Below, piece by piece: positions 14,096 to 21,367 of a stretch of DNA of 21,367 nucleotides (position 1 is the stretch's first letter; every line of letters begins with the position of its first letter). The translations under genes and the position numbers were made by a program. Under the pieces are notes generated by a model. It saw only the letters and a list, made by a program, of their open reading frames with translations. It had not been told where the DNA came from and searched no databases. The stretch is taken from NCBI GenBank assembly GCA_036667875.1, contig JAVWTD010000019.1, positions 1 through 21,367 of the forward strand, read 5' to 3'. The stretch is from CAJGDV01 sp036667875 (GTDB lineage Bacteria > Bacillota_I > Bacilli_A > RF39 > UBA660).

Positions 14096-15304
14096 CTAGT
14101 CAATTAAATTTTTGTTTATTAATTCAATTAAATTTATTAATTCTTTAACATTATAGAATGTTTTATTTATTAGGTTTCCTTCATATATTGATTCTTCAAT
14201 ATTATTAGATAGTCTAATTAAAGCCATTATTAGAAAATAGTTTATACCTATTATATAGGTACCTAATATGTCGTTATTGAGAGTGTTTTTAAGATATTCT
14301 ATTCGTTCTTTTAATGTTTCTGGATAATTTTTAATATTTTTATATTCTTCCATTATTTTATTTTGAATAAATTTTTCAATTGGGTATTTTTTGGGAGTTC
14401 TTGAGTACTCTATAAATAAGTCGGTGTTGTTTTTTATAAATTTGTCTATTTTATTTTGCTTTTTATTGTCATCTTCAAGATTTTTTAAAATATTAAATTC
14501 TGCTATAAAGTTATTTAGATTTCTTATTTTGGATATTTCTTGTTTATTATCTTTGTTTATTTCTTCGTTTTCTTTTTCTAATTTTTCTATTTCTTTGGTT
14601 ATTTTATTTCTTTCTCTAGATATTTTTGTTATTTCAGTTTCTAAATGTTTTATGTATCTTTTAATGTCATTTTCAGTAAAGGTTGTTGATTTATTAAAGT
14701 AGTCTCTTATTATTTTATATGTTATGTAGTCACATGGTAAATTAGCGTAATGAATAAGTGTTTCTTTAATACTGTTTGTATTATTTAAAGATACTTCTAT
14801 TTTTGTTTCTAATTCTTTATCAAAAAATGTTATTGGCTCACTTCCTATAAAAAACAAATTATATAGATTATAGTTCATTACATAAAATAATGGAAGTAAA
14901 TCTAGTTGACCATTTTTAGTAAGACATGATGTTATATAAGTTGATTGGTTGTCATGTCTTAAAGAAGTTATTAGTTTTTGGTCATTATAAACGACAAGTA
15001 AGTTATGTTGATTTAAGATATATCCTTTTTTTTCTGTGCTTTTCAGATTATTTTTAGCGATTAAATTATAACGATATAAAATATTATTTATATTATCAAT
15101 TGATAAGTCATCAAGACCTAGAAGATTACTCCATCTTTTATACATGCTTGTTGATTCTTTTGACTCACTTATTGGATATTTCATTACATTTTCTATTTTT
15201 GAAGTTTTTATCATTTTATTTGAAGTCATTAAAAAACTAGAACTCCATTGTAGAGAATCTATATCATATAATCCATTAAAAATTTTATAAAATTCTTCTT
15301 TCAT
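14096..15304 (-). CDS. Coiled-coil protein of unknown function, 402 aa
   Basis: Unrecognised cytoplasmic protein. The first 200 residues are mixed alpha/beta (MKYPISESKES, HNLLVVYNDQ, LPLFYVMNYNLYNLFFIG). A highly charged K/E/N-rich heptad stretch at about 214-264 is predicted to form a coiled coil, and a helical C-terminal third ends near LINLIELINKN. The central coil suggests dimerisation or a scaffold role. It precedes the two metalloprotease-like genes by 51 bases, but a promoter lies between. I chose ATG 15302-15304, with AAGGG eight bases upstream; a GTG at 15311-15313 is also in frame but overlaps the ribosome site. No membrane segment is confidently seen, though ILGTYIIGINYFLIMALI near residue 350 is hydrophobic. 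Confidence 0.72.
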   Translation of the reverse strand: MKEEFYKIFNGLYDIDSLQWSSSFLMTSNKMIKTSKIENVMKYPISESKESTSMYKRWSNLLGLDDLSIDNINNILYRYNLIAKNNLKSTEKKGYILNQHNLLVVYNDQKLITSLRHDNQSTYITSCLTKNGQLDLLPLFYVMNYNLYNLFFIGSEPITFFDKELETKIEVSLNNTNSIKETLIHYANLPCDYITYKIIRDYFNKSTTFTENDIKRYIKHLETEITKISRERNKITKEIEKLEKENEEINKDNKQEISKIRNLNNFIAEFNILKNLEDDNKKQNKIDKFIKNNTDLFIEYSRTPKKYPIEKFIQNKIMEEYKNIKNYPETLKERIEYLKNTLNNDILGTYIIGINYFLIMALIRLSNNIEESIYEGNLINKTFYNVKELINLIELINKNLID

Positions 15305-15341
15305 GCGTAGCACCCTTTTTCTTCTATTTAAGTATACATTA

Positions 15342-15350
15342 ATTATATCA
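15342..15350 (-). promoter_or_regulatory. Extended -10 promoter (TGATATAAT) of the coiled-coil gene
   Basis: Perfect TATAAT with TG on the minus strand, just after the terminator of the LppM-like gene and 38 bases before the ATG. TTGTAA upstream is too close to serve as -35. Confidence 0.65.
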
Positions 15351-15359
15351 TTTTTTTTA

Positions 15360-15384
15360 CAAAGAAAAAAGGACTATTGTCCTT
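15360..15384 (-). terminator. Intrinsic terminator of the LppM-like lipoprotein gene
   Basis: Minus-strand AAGGAC-AATA-GTCCTT (15384-15369) followed by TTTTCTTTGT. It overlaps the TAG stop at 15374-15376. Confidence 0.8.
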
Positions 15385-17182
15385 CTTTTTGAATTGGTTC
15401 ACTTACAAAGTTATTTAAGTTAGTTTGTTCATTGTTATTTATTGTTTGATTATATTCTTTTTCAGGAGCAGATTCATTTCCAGGATCTACTTCGGGAATA
15501 CTTGTTACAATTGGAATAACTGGGGCTTCAGTTTGTGACAAACTTTCAACTGTATTAGTTACACCAAGTTCAATAGGTTGTAGTGGTTGTTGTTCATTTA
15601 TAAATACTGGTTCTACAAATGTATTGCTTTCAGAATTTTGTATATCAATTACTGGAGCATCATTAAACTGATGATTAGATTGTTGATTCTCAATTTGAGG
15701 TTGTTCATTTNNNNNNNNNNNNNNNNNNNNNNNNNNNNNNNNNNNNNNNNNNNNNNNNNNNNNNNNNNNNNNNNNNNNNNNNNNNNNNNNNNNNNNNNNN
15801 NNNNNNNNNNCCTCTATTGAAGTGTTCATATCAAATGATCCTTCAAAAACATTATTCAAATTTTGAGGGTTTTCTATTTGTGGTTGTTCATTTGATGTTT
15901 GATTATTAAAATTAAAGTCATAATTAATTTCATTATTTAATGGTTTAACTTCTTCAGTCATTATTGGTTCTTCATTATTTACAATAACGGATGTATCGAC
16001 TGGTTTTGAGATACTTTCTTGATTAATTCCTTCTTCAATGTATGATTGGTCATTATTTTCAACTGGTGCTTCAGAAACTGTGTTTGTTTCAAAAGGATTA
16101 AATGGTTCATTTGAAACTGTTTCTTGTGCAGGTTGATTTGGTATATCATTGTTTTCTATTGTTTCAGGCATAAAATCATTTGATACTACAGGATTTATAG
16201 AATCACTTATATTGTTATTTTCTGTTTCTGGAAGAATATTGTTTTCTCCATCTGCACTAACCATTTGAACAGCTGGTGCATCTATTACAACACTTGGTCC
16301 TTCAGTTGGATGAAGTGGTGCTATAGGTTTTGGTGTTTCTATTATATTTATTCCTGTATCAGTTGGTTCTTTCATTAAATCAACTTTTTCTTCTTCTGGT
16401 TTTGTTTCTTCTAATTTTGGTATTGATTGATTTTTTCTTTTTTTATTGTTAATTGCTACTACTATTGCTATTATTATTAATAGTACAATTAGTGCAATTG
16501 ATGCAAAAGCCATTATTAGATCCTTTTTCTCTGCTAATTTAAATGTATATTTTACTGTATTTATTTTATCGGTTTCTAAAACCCATTCTAAACTTTTTTT
16601 ATCTTCAGAAATATTTGTTGCATTTGATGATATTACTTTAGTTGGTAAAACTACTTCATATTTTGCTTTAAATGAATTGGATATATCTGAAAATCCCTCA
16701 ATAGAGGATGTTGTTTCTTCATTTCCAAAAACTAGTGTTGCTGTATACTCATTAAATAGTATTCCTTTTTTCACTGTAAAAAAAGTTTTGTCATCAAAGT
16801 CATCTTCTGTAATGCCATAGATGTCAACTCTAATTGCTTCTCCTTCTTTTGATATGTCATCAATATTTTTAAAATCTTTTGTAATTTTTATTCCTTTTAA
16901 ATTACTGTTTTCAGGGTCCATATATTCTTCGACATTATACCCTCTTGGTGCTAAGGCTGTTTTAGCTTCCTTATACATTTCTTGACCGTAGTCAATGTCT
17001 ACATCTACTTCCCCTTCTTGGTTTTTAATTTCTTCTTCTTCATAACTTGTATCTATTGTTTCTATTATTGTTAAATTCATTGACTTGTCATCTTTAATAT
17101 TCATTTTTGCGTTATAATTATAACATCCTGTGACAAAAAATAATAAAGACATGATTGATAATATTTTTGCTATTTTCTTCAT
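15374..17182 (-). CDS. LppM/DUF3153-like lipoprotein with transmembrane segment and disordered tail
   Basis: About 602 aa plus gap. The signal MKKIAKILSIMSLLFFVTGC ends in a lipobox, with the lipidated cysteine at C20. Residues about 25-215 form an outer beta domain with LppM/DUF3153-like features: repeated short strands, KAKYEVVLPTKV (172-183), and SSNAT then SLEW (185-200). A transmembrane helix follows at about 222-244, then a basic stop (NKKRK). The last 350 residues are N/Q/P/E-rich, probably disordered, and cytoplasmic. The NEQPQIEN motif occurs on both sides of the gap, so the tail is repetitive. An ATG 84 bases upstream would add a second hydrophobic stretch; ATG 17180-17182 has AAGGAG at eight bases and the lipobox, so it is preferred. 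It is paralogous to the 348-aa gene just upstream. Confidence 0.8.
   Translation of the reverse strand: MKKIAKILSIMSLLFFVTGCYNYNAKMNIKDDKSMNLTIIETIDTSYEEEEIKNQEGEVDVDIDYGQEMYKEAKTALAPRGYNVEEYMDPENSNLKGIKITKDFKNIDDISKEGEAIRVDIYGITEDDFDDKTFFTVKKGILFNEYTATLVFGNEETTSSIEGFSDISNSFKAKYEVVLPTKVISSNATNISEDKKSLEWVLETDKINTVKYTFKLAEKKDLIMAFASIALIVLLIIIAIVVAINNKKRKNQSIPKLEETKPEEEKVDLMKEPTDTGINIIETPKPIAPLHPTEGPSVVIDAPAVQMVSADGENNILPETENNNISDSINPVVSNDFMPETIENNDIPNQPAQETVSNEPFNPFETNTVSEAPVENNDQSYIEEGINQESISKPVDTSVIVNNEEPIMTEEVKPLNNEINYDFNFNNQTSNEQPQIENPQNLNNVFEGSFDMNTSIEXXXXXXXXXXXXXXXXXXXXXXXXXXXXXXXXXXNEQPQIENQQSNHQFNDAPVIDIQNSESNTFVEPVFINEQQPLQPIELGVTNTVESLSQTEAPVIPIVTSIPEVDPGNESAPEKEYNQTINNNEQTNLNNFVSEPIQKEGQ
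15711..15810. other. Assembly gap (100 N) in the repetitive tail
   Basis: Exactly 100 N. Both flanks read open in one frame across it. The near-repeat NEQPQIEN on each side (15688-15710, and about 15866-15895) makes a repeat-caused assembly break likely, so the true tail length is unknown. Confidence 0.97.
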
Positions 17183-17213
17183 TTTCGTAACTCCTTCTAT
17201 CCTACTATATTTG

Positions 17214-17222
17214 ATTATAACA
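17214..17222 (-). promoter_or_regulatory. Extended -10 promoter (TGTTATAAT) of the lipoprotein gene
   Basis: Perfect TATAAT with TG on the minus strand, 31 bases before the chosen ATG. It lies inside the longer open frame starting at 17266, supporting the shorter start. Confidence 0.65.
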
Positions 17223-17249
17223 TAAAATATTATATAAAAAAACAATATA

Positions 17250-17280
17250 TATAAAAAAAGCAACAAAAGTTGCTTTTTAC
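17250..17280 (-). terminator. Intrinsic terminator of the 348-aa gene
   Basis: Minus-strand AAAAAGCAAC-TTTT-GTTGCTTTTT (17278-17255) followed by further T. It includes the TAA stop at 17277-17279. Confidence 0.85.
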
Positions 17281-18323
17281 TTTAGGTCTTTTTTGTCATT
17301 GTCAAATGTTTGATTAAAAATGTTTGTGTAATCAGGGCTTATATTTGTAGAATTATTTGAAGGTTCTGTTCTATATCCTTGATTGTTTTCACTTGGTCCG
17401 TTTACAGGTTGACTATTAATTGTATTATTTGGAGTTGGTGTGTTAATTTGATTGTTTACAAAAGTTTGGTTTGGTTGAGTAAATGGTTGTTCATTTATTA
17501 TTTGTTTATTTTGGATAGATTCGTTATTGGTATTGCTTATTATTTGGTTATTATTTTCTTCATGAGTTTTTTCTTTTTTTTGTTTCTGTTTTCTTTGATG
17601 TTTGGCTTCTTCTAATTCATCTGATTTTTTTGAAAGTATTTTTACTAACAGGTATGCAATAAAAATGAATACTATTATTCCTATTGATGATATTATTATT
17701 AGATTGGTCATATTTAGTACTTTAAATTGATAGTTTACTTCATTTAATTTTCCTATTTCTAAGTTCCATGTATATGTTAGTTTATCTTTAGATTTAAAGT
17801 CTGCGTTTGTTTTGAATGCTATATTAGGTAAAACGACTACATAATTAGCGCTAACTATGGATTTTATATCTTCGTCTTTTATTCCTTCTATATTTTTGTA
17901 ATCAAAAATAAATTTAGCAATGTATGAGTTATATAAAAGTCCTATCTTTTTTTGAAAGAATATTGAATCATTAAATTCATCTGTTGAAATGTCTGATAAA
18001 TCTAATTTGAATTCTTTTTTTTGGCTTATATTTGAGATATCACCAAATGATTTAGAAAGACTTATTCCTGCTCCTATACTAGTGGATGTGTCTCCTACTT
18101 CATATCCTTTATTTGATAGTGATATTTGGTAGGTTTCTAAGTCCATCACATCATCTCTTGTAATATTGTATTTTTCTAATATATCATTAGAAACGGTCAT
18201 TGTTACATTAAATCCTACGGTACCATCATTTAGTATTGTGTGTCTTGTTTCAGTGTTATAGTTTGCTTTTACTGGTATTATAATTAAAGATAGTACCCCT
18301 AAAAATAATAATTTGTTTTTCAT
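17277..18323 (-). CDS. LppM/DUF3153-like type I membrane protein, 348 aa
   Basis: Signal peptide 1-20 with a likely cut after PVKA. The outer domain is about 21-203 and shares features with the downstream lipoprotein: LNDGTVGFNV near 31-40, NKGYEV at 71-76, ANYVVVLP at 159-166, and KTNADFKSKDKLTYTWNL at 171-188. The last match is the typical strand end of LppM/DUF3153 domains. A transmembrane helix at about 207-229 is followed by a very basic stretch (HQRKQKQKK) and a disordered N/Q/T/P-rich cytoplasmic tail of about 100 residues. Unlike its paralogue it lacks a lipobox. ATG at 18321-18323 follows AAGGGG. The gene has its own promoter and terminator, so it is a separate unit next to the two-component system. 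Function unknown; a surface-sensing or envelope role is inference. Confidence 0.8.
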   Translation of the reverse strand: MKNKLLFLGVLSLIIIPVKANYNTETRHTILNDGTVGFNVTMTVSNDILEKYNITRDDVMDLETYQISLSNKGYEVGDTSTSIGAGISLSKSFGDISNISQKKEFKLDLSDISTDEFNDSIFFQKKIGLLYNSYIAKFIFDYKNIEGIKDEDIKSIVSANYVVVLPNIAFKTNADFKSKDKLTYTWNLEIGKLNEVNYQFKVLNMTNLIIISSIGIIVFIFIAYLLVKILSKKSDELEEAKHQRKQKQKKEKTHEENNNQIISNTNNESIQNKQIINEQPFTQPNQTFVNNQINTPTPNNTINSQPVNGPSENNQGYRTEPSNNSTNISPDYTNIFNQTFDNDKKDLK

Positions 18324-18347
18324 AATATTCCCCTTTCACTTTTATAA

Positions 18348-18356
18348 ATTATATCA
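18348..18356 (-). promoter_or_regulatory. Extended -10 promoter (TGATATAAT) of the 348-aa gene
   Basis: Perfect TATAAT with TG on the minus strand, 24 bases before the ATG, in the 57-bp space after the histidine kinase. No clear terminator for the kinase is seen, so some read-through is possible. Confidence 0.65.
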
Positions 18357-18380
18357 TATTTTAATTTTTTTTTGTATAAT

Positions 18381-19658
18381 TTAGTTTGTTTTTATTGTTT
18401 GGATTGTAAATATTATTGTTAATCCACCGACATTATTATTAATGGCCTTTATGGTTCCTCCATGTATTTTAACTATTTGATTACAAATAGATAGTCCTAG
18501 TCCTGATATCTTTCTACTTGTATCTGTTGTGAATAAAGGGTCAAATATTTTTTCGATTATTTCAGGTTCTGCTCCTTTACCATTATCTTCGATTTCAAAA
18601 TAAAATAGATTATCTTTTTTTGAGATTGTTATTACTATTTGTTTGTTTGTTTTATCTAAATATCTAATACTGTTACTTATTATGTTGTTAAATACTCTTT
18701 TTATTTTTATTATATCGATTGTTATTTTATTGTTTATATTTGTTTTGTTTTTAATTTTTAGTTTTATGTGTTGTTCTTTTAAGTCATCTTCAAAATCATT
18801 TTTTAAAGATATTATTAGTTCTTTTATGGTTATTACTTCTCTTTTTATGTTGTCTTTTAAATTACAGCCTAGATAGTCATCAAATTCGTTTATTATGTCT
18901 TTCATTACTAATGATTTGGAATTTATTTTAGTGATATATTCTTTTTCTTTTTCTGGTGTTAGACTTACGTTTTCTAATCTTGATGCGTAACCCATGATTG
19001 ATGTTAAAGGTGTTTTAATATCATGTGATATGCTTGCTATTATTTGATTTTGTTTTTCTTTTTCACTTTCTAAGGCTTCGGTTAGGTCTATAAAGTTATT
19101 TTGTAATTCATCGATGCTTGTGTTTTTTTCTCTTTTAGTGGGGATAGTTCCATATTTATATGCTAGCATGTCTTTTCTTAAGTTAGAGATTGGAATTAAT
19201 AGTTTCCTGCTTATTAGTTTATAACTTAGTATAGTAATTAATAATACTATTCCTAGTTCCATATAAAGTACTCTTGATATTACAAGAGAGACTGTGAAGT
19301 CTAATTCTTTTGAAACTTTAAGTAAGTAACTTTGATTGTTTATTTTTACAATTTTTGATTTTGTATATTCAAAGTTTGATTCAATAGTATTATCGTATAT
19401 TTCTTCGTTATCTAAATTAGTAAGTTTAATAAGAACATTATATTTTTCACTTAATTCTTTTACATTACTTAGTGTAATGTTTTCTTCAATAACTTGACTG
19501 CACCTGCTAACTTCATTTTTAGTTTTATTTATACTAGATGCTATACTTTTATTAAAGTAAAAAACTAGATAAAAAGATATTAGGATAGCATTTGTAGCAA
19601 ATACTAAAATAATTGATCTTATTATTATTTTTCTAAAATTATCGTCTTCTTTTAACAT
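18381..19658 (-). CDS. Sensor histidine kinase
   Basis: 425-aa membrane kinase that autophosphorylates and passes phosphate to the adjacent regulator. TM1 is about 12-34 and TM2 about 126-149, flanking a 90-residue outer sensor domain. A HAMP-like linker lies at about 150-200. The HisKA H-box is SISHDIKTPLTSI (H212). The HATPase domain has an N-box at NNIISN (324-329), DNGKG (358-362), FDPLF (372-376) and GLGLS (386-390). All catalytic motifs are intact. Its ATG overlaps the end of the regulator gene by seven bases (ATGTTAA), showing coupling; its own ribosome site is weak. The signal sensed is unknown. VanS/PhoR-like in architecture, but no resistance genes are linked. Confidence 0.94.
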   Translation of the reverse strand: MLKEDDNFRKIIIRSIILVFATNAILISFYLVFYFNKSIASSINKTKNEVSRCSQVIEENITLSNVKELSEKYNVLIKLTNLDNEEIYDNTIESNFEYTKSKIVKINNQSYLLKVSKELDFTVSLVISRVLYMELGIVLLITILSYKLISRKLLIPISNLRKDMLAYKYGTIPTKREKNTSIDELQNNFIDLTEALESEKEKQNQIIASISHDIKTPLTSIMGYASRLENVSLTPEKEKEYITKINSKSLVMKDIINEFDDYLGCNLKDNIKREVITIKELIISLKNDFEDDLKEQHIKLKIKNKTNINNKITIDIIKIKRVFNNIISNSIRYLDKTNKQIVITISKKDNLFYFEIEDNGKGAEPEIIEKIFDPLFTTDTSRKISGLGLSICNQIVKIHGGTIKAINNNVGGLTIIFTIQTIKTN

Positions 19659-20335
19659 TCTTTTGTCTCTTTTACAAATTTATAGCCTACTCCCCAGACT
19701 GTTTTTATATATTTTTCTTCTAAGTCTATCTTTGTTCTTAAACTTTTTATATGAACTGCTACTGTTCCTATATCTCCGTAATCGCTTCCCCAAACTGAAG
19801 AAAAAATTTGTTCTTTAGTTAAAACAAGACCAGCATTAGATACTAAGTACCATAAGACTTCAAATTCTCTTGTTGATATATTACATTTTATATTATTTTT
19901 ATAAACATCATATGAGTCTTTGCATACATCAATTTCTCCTATTATTATTCTTGAGGTAGATACTATTTCTTTGCTTCTATCTTCTCTTCTAAGGTGTGCT
20001 TTTACCCTTGCAATAAGTTCATATATGTCAAACGGTTTTGTTATGTAGTCGTCTGCTCCTATTTCAAAACCCAGTAGTTTATCTACTGTTCCTGATTTAG
20101 CACTTACTAATATTATTGGACATGTTACTTTTTCTCTTATTTTATTACATAATTCGGTACCAGTCATTCCTGGCATCATTATATCTAAAAGTATTAAGTC
20201 AAAGTTATTATCTATTAGTTTTAGTGCGTCATAACCATTATTTGCGGTCATTGTTTTAAAGCCTTCATCTTGTAGTGCATCACTTATTAAGTCTGCTATA
20301 TCTACTTCATCATCTACTATTAAAATATTTGCCAT
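19652..20335 (-). CDS. OmpR/PhoB-family response regulator
   Basis: 227 aa: receiver domain 1-120 with acidic pair D8-D9, phosphoacceptor D51 (LLDIMMPG), S78 and K100 (ITKPF). A winged-helix DNA-binding domain at about 130-222 has STREFEVLWYL, TVAVHIKSLRTKI (recognition helix) and IKTVWGVGYKF. It binds DNA as a dimer after phosphorylation and should regulate promoters locally or elsewhere; the nearest candidates, the two LppM-like genes, are only a guess. ATG at 20333-20335 follows GGAAG. It is the first gene of a two-gene operon with the kinase, transcribed from a promoter after the terminator at 20370-20403. Confidence 0.95.
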   Translation of the reverse strand: MANILIVDDEVDIADLISDALQDEGFKTMTANNGYDALKLIDNNFDLILLDIMMPGMTGTELCNKIREKVTCPIILVSAKSGTVDKLLGFEIGADDYITKPFDIYELIARVKAHLRREDRSKEIVSTSRIIIGEIDVCKDSYDVYKNNIKCNISTREFEVLWYLVSNAGLVLTKEQIFSSVWGSDYGDIGTVAVHIKSLRTKIDLEEKYIKTVWGVGYKFVKETKEC

Positions 20336-20354
20336 TTCTAATCACTTCCAGTTA

Positions 20355-20399
20355 TATTTTATCATTATATAAATAAAAAGCAATAACTATCTCAATTGC
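20355..20399 (-). promoter_or_regulatory. Tentative promoter of the two-component operon
   Basis: Minus strand TTGCTT within the terminator arm, 16 bases, then TAAAAT. A TATAAT a few bases upstream is an alternative -10. Neither has the TG extension common in this window. Confidence 0.35.
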
Positions 20400-20403
20400 T
20401 TTT
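20370..20403 (-). terminator. Intrinsic terminator of the 303-aa membrane gene
   Basis: Minus-strand AAAAGCAAT / ATTGCTTTT (20403-20395 with 20384-20376), loop containing the TAG stop, followed by TATTTATA. It separates this gene from the two-component operon. Confidence 0.75.
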
Positions 20404-21298
20404 CATAATTTATACTAACAGTTGTTAAAGAAGTTGGTATTGCGATAGCTTTATATTTAAGAAAATCTTTGTTTATGAAGATTATTTCATCTTCTGTAAC
20501 AAACCAACTATAGATATTATGTGTTTTTTCAATTTCTTTTTCTAAATCAATAGAATTTACCTTAAAATAGTAATTTTCCATAAAATGTTTAAAAATACTA
20601 AGTGTATTATAGGAAATTCTGTAAATATAATCTTCTTCTTCTAGAATAATGTCTTTATAAGAAGAGTCTTTCTTTATTGTAGTTAAATATGAGCCTTCTT
20701 TTTTATCTAGTTTATTTACATTTAATTGATAATAAGATTCTCCATCTTCTGTGTAAAAGTTCGTTTTTAAATTACCACTACAGGCTAAAATAAAGCCATT
20801 ATCAAGTTGAAATAATAAATAAGTACATTTAGTTATTGAATCTGCTTCAATAGGTTTATATTTTGTAATGTGCCCCATTTCATCTTTTTTTAGGATAATA
20901 TCTTCTTCTTTTTTATAATCTTTAAGATTCTCAAGGTCAGTTGCATTTTCGTAAGTTTCCTCTAATTCTTTTTGTTCTTGTTGTTCTTTTCTTGAAGGAC
21001 TATCTTTTATGTCTTTTCCAAGTGAGAAAAAATATGAAATTATCAAGAATAAAAGAAGGATTGAAAATAAGAATATTATTGTTTTCTTATTAAATAATAA
21101 TTTTGATGATTTATCATAAGTTATTGTAAATATTAACAGAAAAACTGGCATTGTATAAGTAGCCATCATAAAAATTGTATCAAAAAGATGCATTTTAAAT
21201 GAGTATAAAATCACATTTAATCCTGTATAAAATAATAAAAAATAGAAAAAAGAAATTAATCCTACTATAATTATATTTTTAATTTTTGTACTGTCCAT
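20387..21298 (-). CDS. Membrane protein of unknown function, 303 aa
   Basis: Three N-terminal transmembrane segments at about 8-31, 38-60 and 72-93, then a charged linker (SRKEQQEQKELEE) and a 170-residue C-terminal domain rich in strands (TYLLFQLDNGFILACSG, YYQLNVNKL, YIYRISYNT, WFVTEDEIIFINKD). The pattern suggests a beta-sandwich or propeller-like domain, but no family is recognised. With three membrane segments the two ends lie on opposite sides; basic residues between segments 2 and 3 (DKSSKLLFNKK) put that loop inside and the C-terminal domain outside. ATG at 21296-21298 follows GGTGAT, with an extended -10 just upstream. Single-gene unit. Confidence 0.75.
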   Translation of the reverse strand: MDSTKIKNIIIVGLISFFYFLLFYTGLNVILYSFKMHLFDTIFMMATYTMPVFLLIFTITYDKSSKLLFNKKTIIFLFSILLLFLIISYFFSLGKDIKDSPSRKEQQEQKELEETYENATDLENLKDYKKEEDIILKKDEMGHITKYKPIEADSITKCTYLLFQLDNGFILACSGNLKTNFYTEDGESYYQLNVNKLDKKEGSYLTTIKKDSSYKDIILEEEDYIYRISYNTLSIFKHFMENYYFKVNSIDLEKEIEKTHNIYSWFVTEDEIIFINKDFLKYKAIAIPTSLTTVSINYEKQLR

Positions 21299-21313
21299 GT
21301 TATCACCATTAAT

Positions 21314-21322
21314 ATCATATCA
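21314..21322 (-). promoter_or_regulatory. Extended -10 promoter (TGATATGAT) of the 303-aa membrane gene
   Basis: Minus strand TTTTTTTGATATGAT, 5/6 to TATAAT with TG, 15 bases before the ATG and directly after a terminator, implying a leader of about ten bases. Confidence 0.5.
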
Positions 21323-21347
21323 AAAAAAGAGGCTAATTGATAGTCTC
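21322..21347 (-). terminator. Intrinsic terminator of an off-window upstream gene
   Basis: Minus-strand GAGACTA-TCAAT-TAGCCTC (21347-21329, one mismatch) followed by seven T. It ends a gene lying beyond the right edge. Confidence 0.7.
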
Positions 21348-21367
21348 TTGTTCATATAAAATAATAT

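Noticed and set aside
9294..20335. Vancomycin-resistance-like set (VanZ plus VanRS-like two-component pair)
   Set aside because: The VanZ-family gene and the two-component system are 9 kb apart with separate promoters, and no vanH, vanA/B ligase or vanX is present.
28..21298. Mycoplasma-type code (TGA = Trp)
   Set aside because: Full-length domains are read without any TGA, and Trp is TGG throughout; an AT-rich code-4 genome would mostly use TGA for Trp.
1..21367. CRISPR arrays, tRNA, rRNA, insertion sequences
   Set aside because: No spaced direct repeats, cloverleaf-like GC-rich segments, ribosomal RNA motifs or transposase genes were found on either strand.

Overview
The window looks like a scaffold from an uncultured, cell-walled, very AT-rich Bacillota, close to the RF39 / Erysipelotrichales / Mollicutes-adjacent part of Bacilli. 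The evidence is strong Shine-Dalgarno sequences (AGGAGG, GGGGGG), sigma-A-type promoters, mraY (so peptidoglycan is made), and Trp encoded only by TGG. None of the 20 genes with a visible stop ends in TGA. Three 100-N scaffold gaps (2938-3037, 4362-4461, 15711-15810) interrupt genes. Almost everything is transcribed right to left on the minus strand; one gene (9800-10531) runs the other way.

Layout, right to left. 21298-20387 is an unrecognised membrane protein. 20335-18381 is an OmpR-type response regulator overlapping its histidine kinase. 18323-15374 holds two related LppM/DUF3153-like surface proteins with disordered N/Q/P/E-rich tails. 15304-12010 is a group of a coiled-coil protein and two tandem HExxH metalloprotease-like proteins. 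11854-11795 is a 19-codon small ORF with its own promoter and terminator. 11713-10661 is a possible PBECR4-like protein. 9800-10531 (+) is a membrane-anchored protein with eight cysteine pairs, followed by a structured 3' region and a bidirectional terminator. 9725-9294 is a VanZ-family protein. 9279-8599 is a tail-anchored protein with duplicated PH-like domains. 8544-7466 is a kinase-like protein coupled to a 101-aa protein. 7446-6739 is a strong promoter, a glmS-type ribozyme and an NT5C-like HAD phosphatase. 6669-5292 are two more PH-like membrane proteins. 5234-4326 is mraY. 4257-2443 are tandem CaCA cation exchangers. 2322-28 is glycogen phosphorylase.

The most notable observation is the glmS ribozyme (about 7302-7380, minus strand). 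Its conserved core elements are all present in order, and it sits under a near-consensus promoter. However, the next gene is a small HAD-superfamily nucleotidase-like protein, and no glmS is in the window. Known glmS ribozymes are normally found in the leader of glmS (glucosamine-6-phosphate synthase). This points to GlcN6P-responsive control of an unexpected gene, or to a rearranged locus.

Genome style: most transcription units begin with an extended -10 promoter (TGnTATAAT) without a clear -35, placed directly after the preceding terminator and only about 10-20 nt before the start codon. Most terminator hairpins overlap the stop codon of the gene they end.
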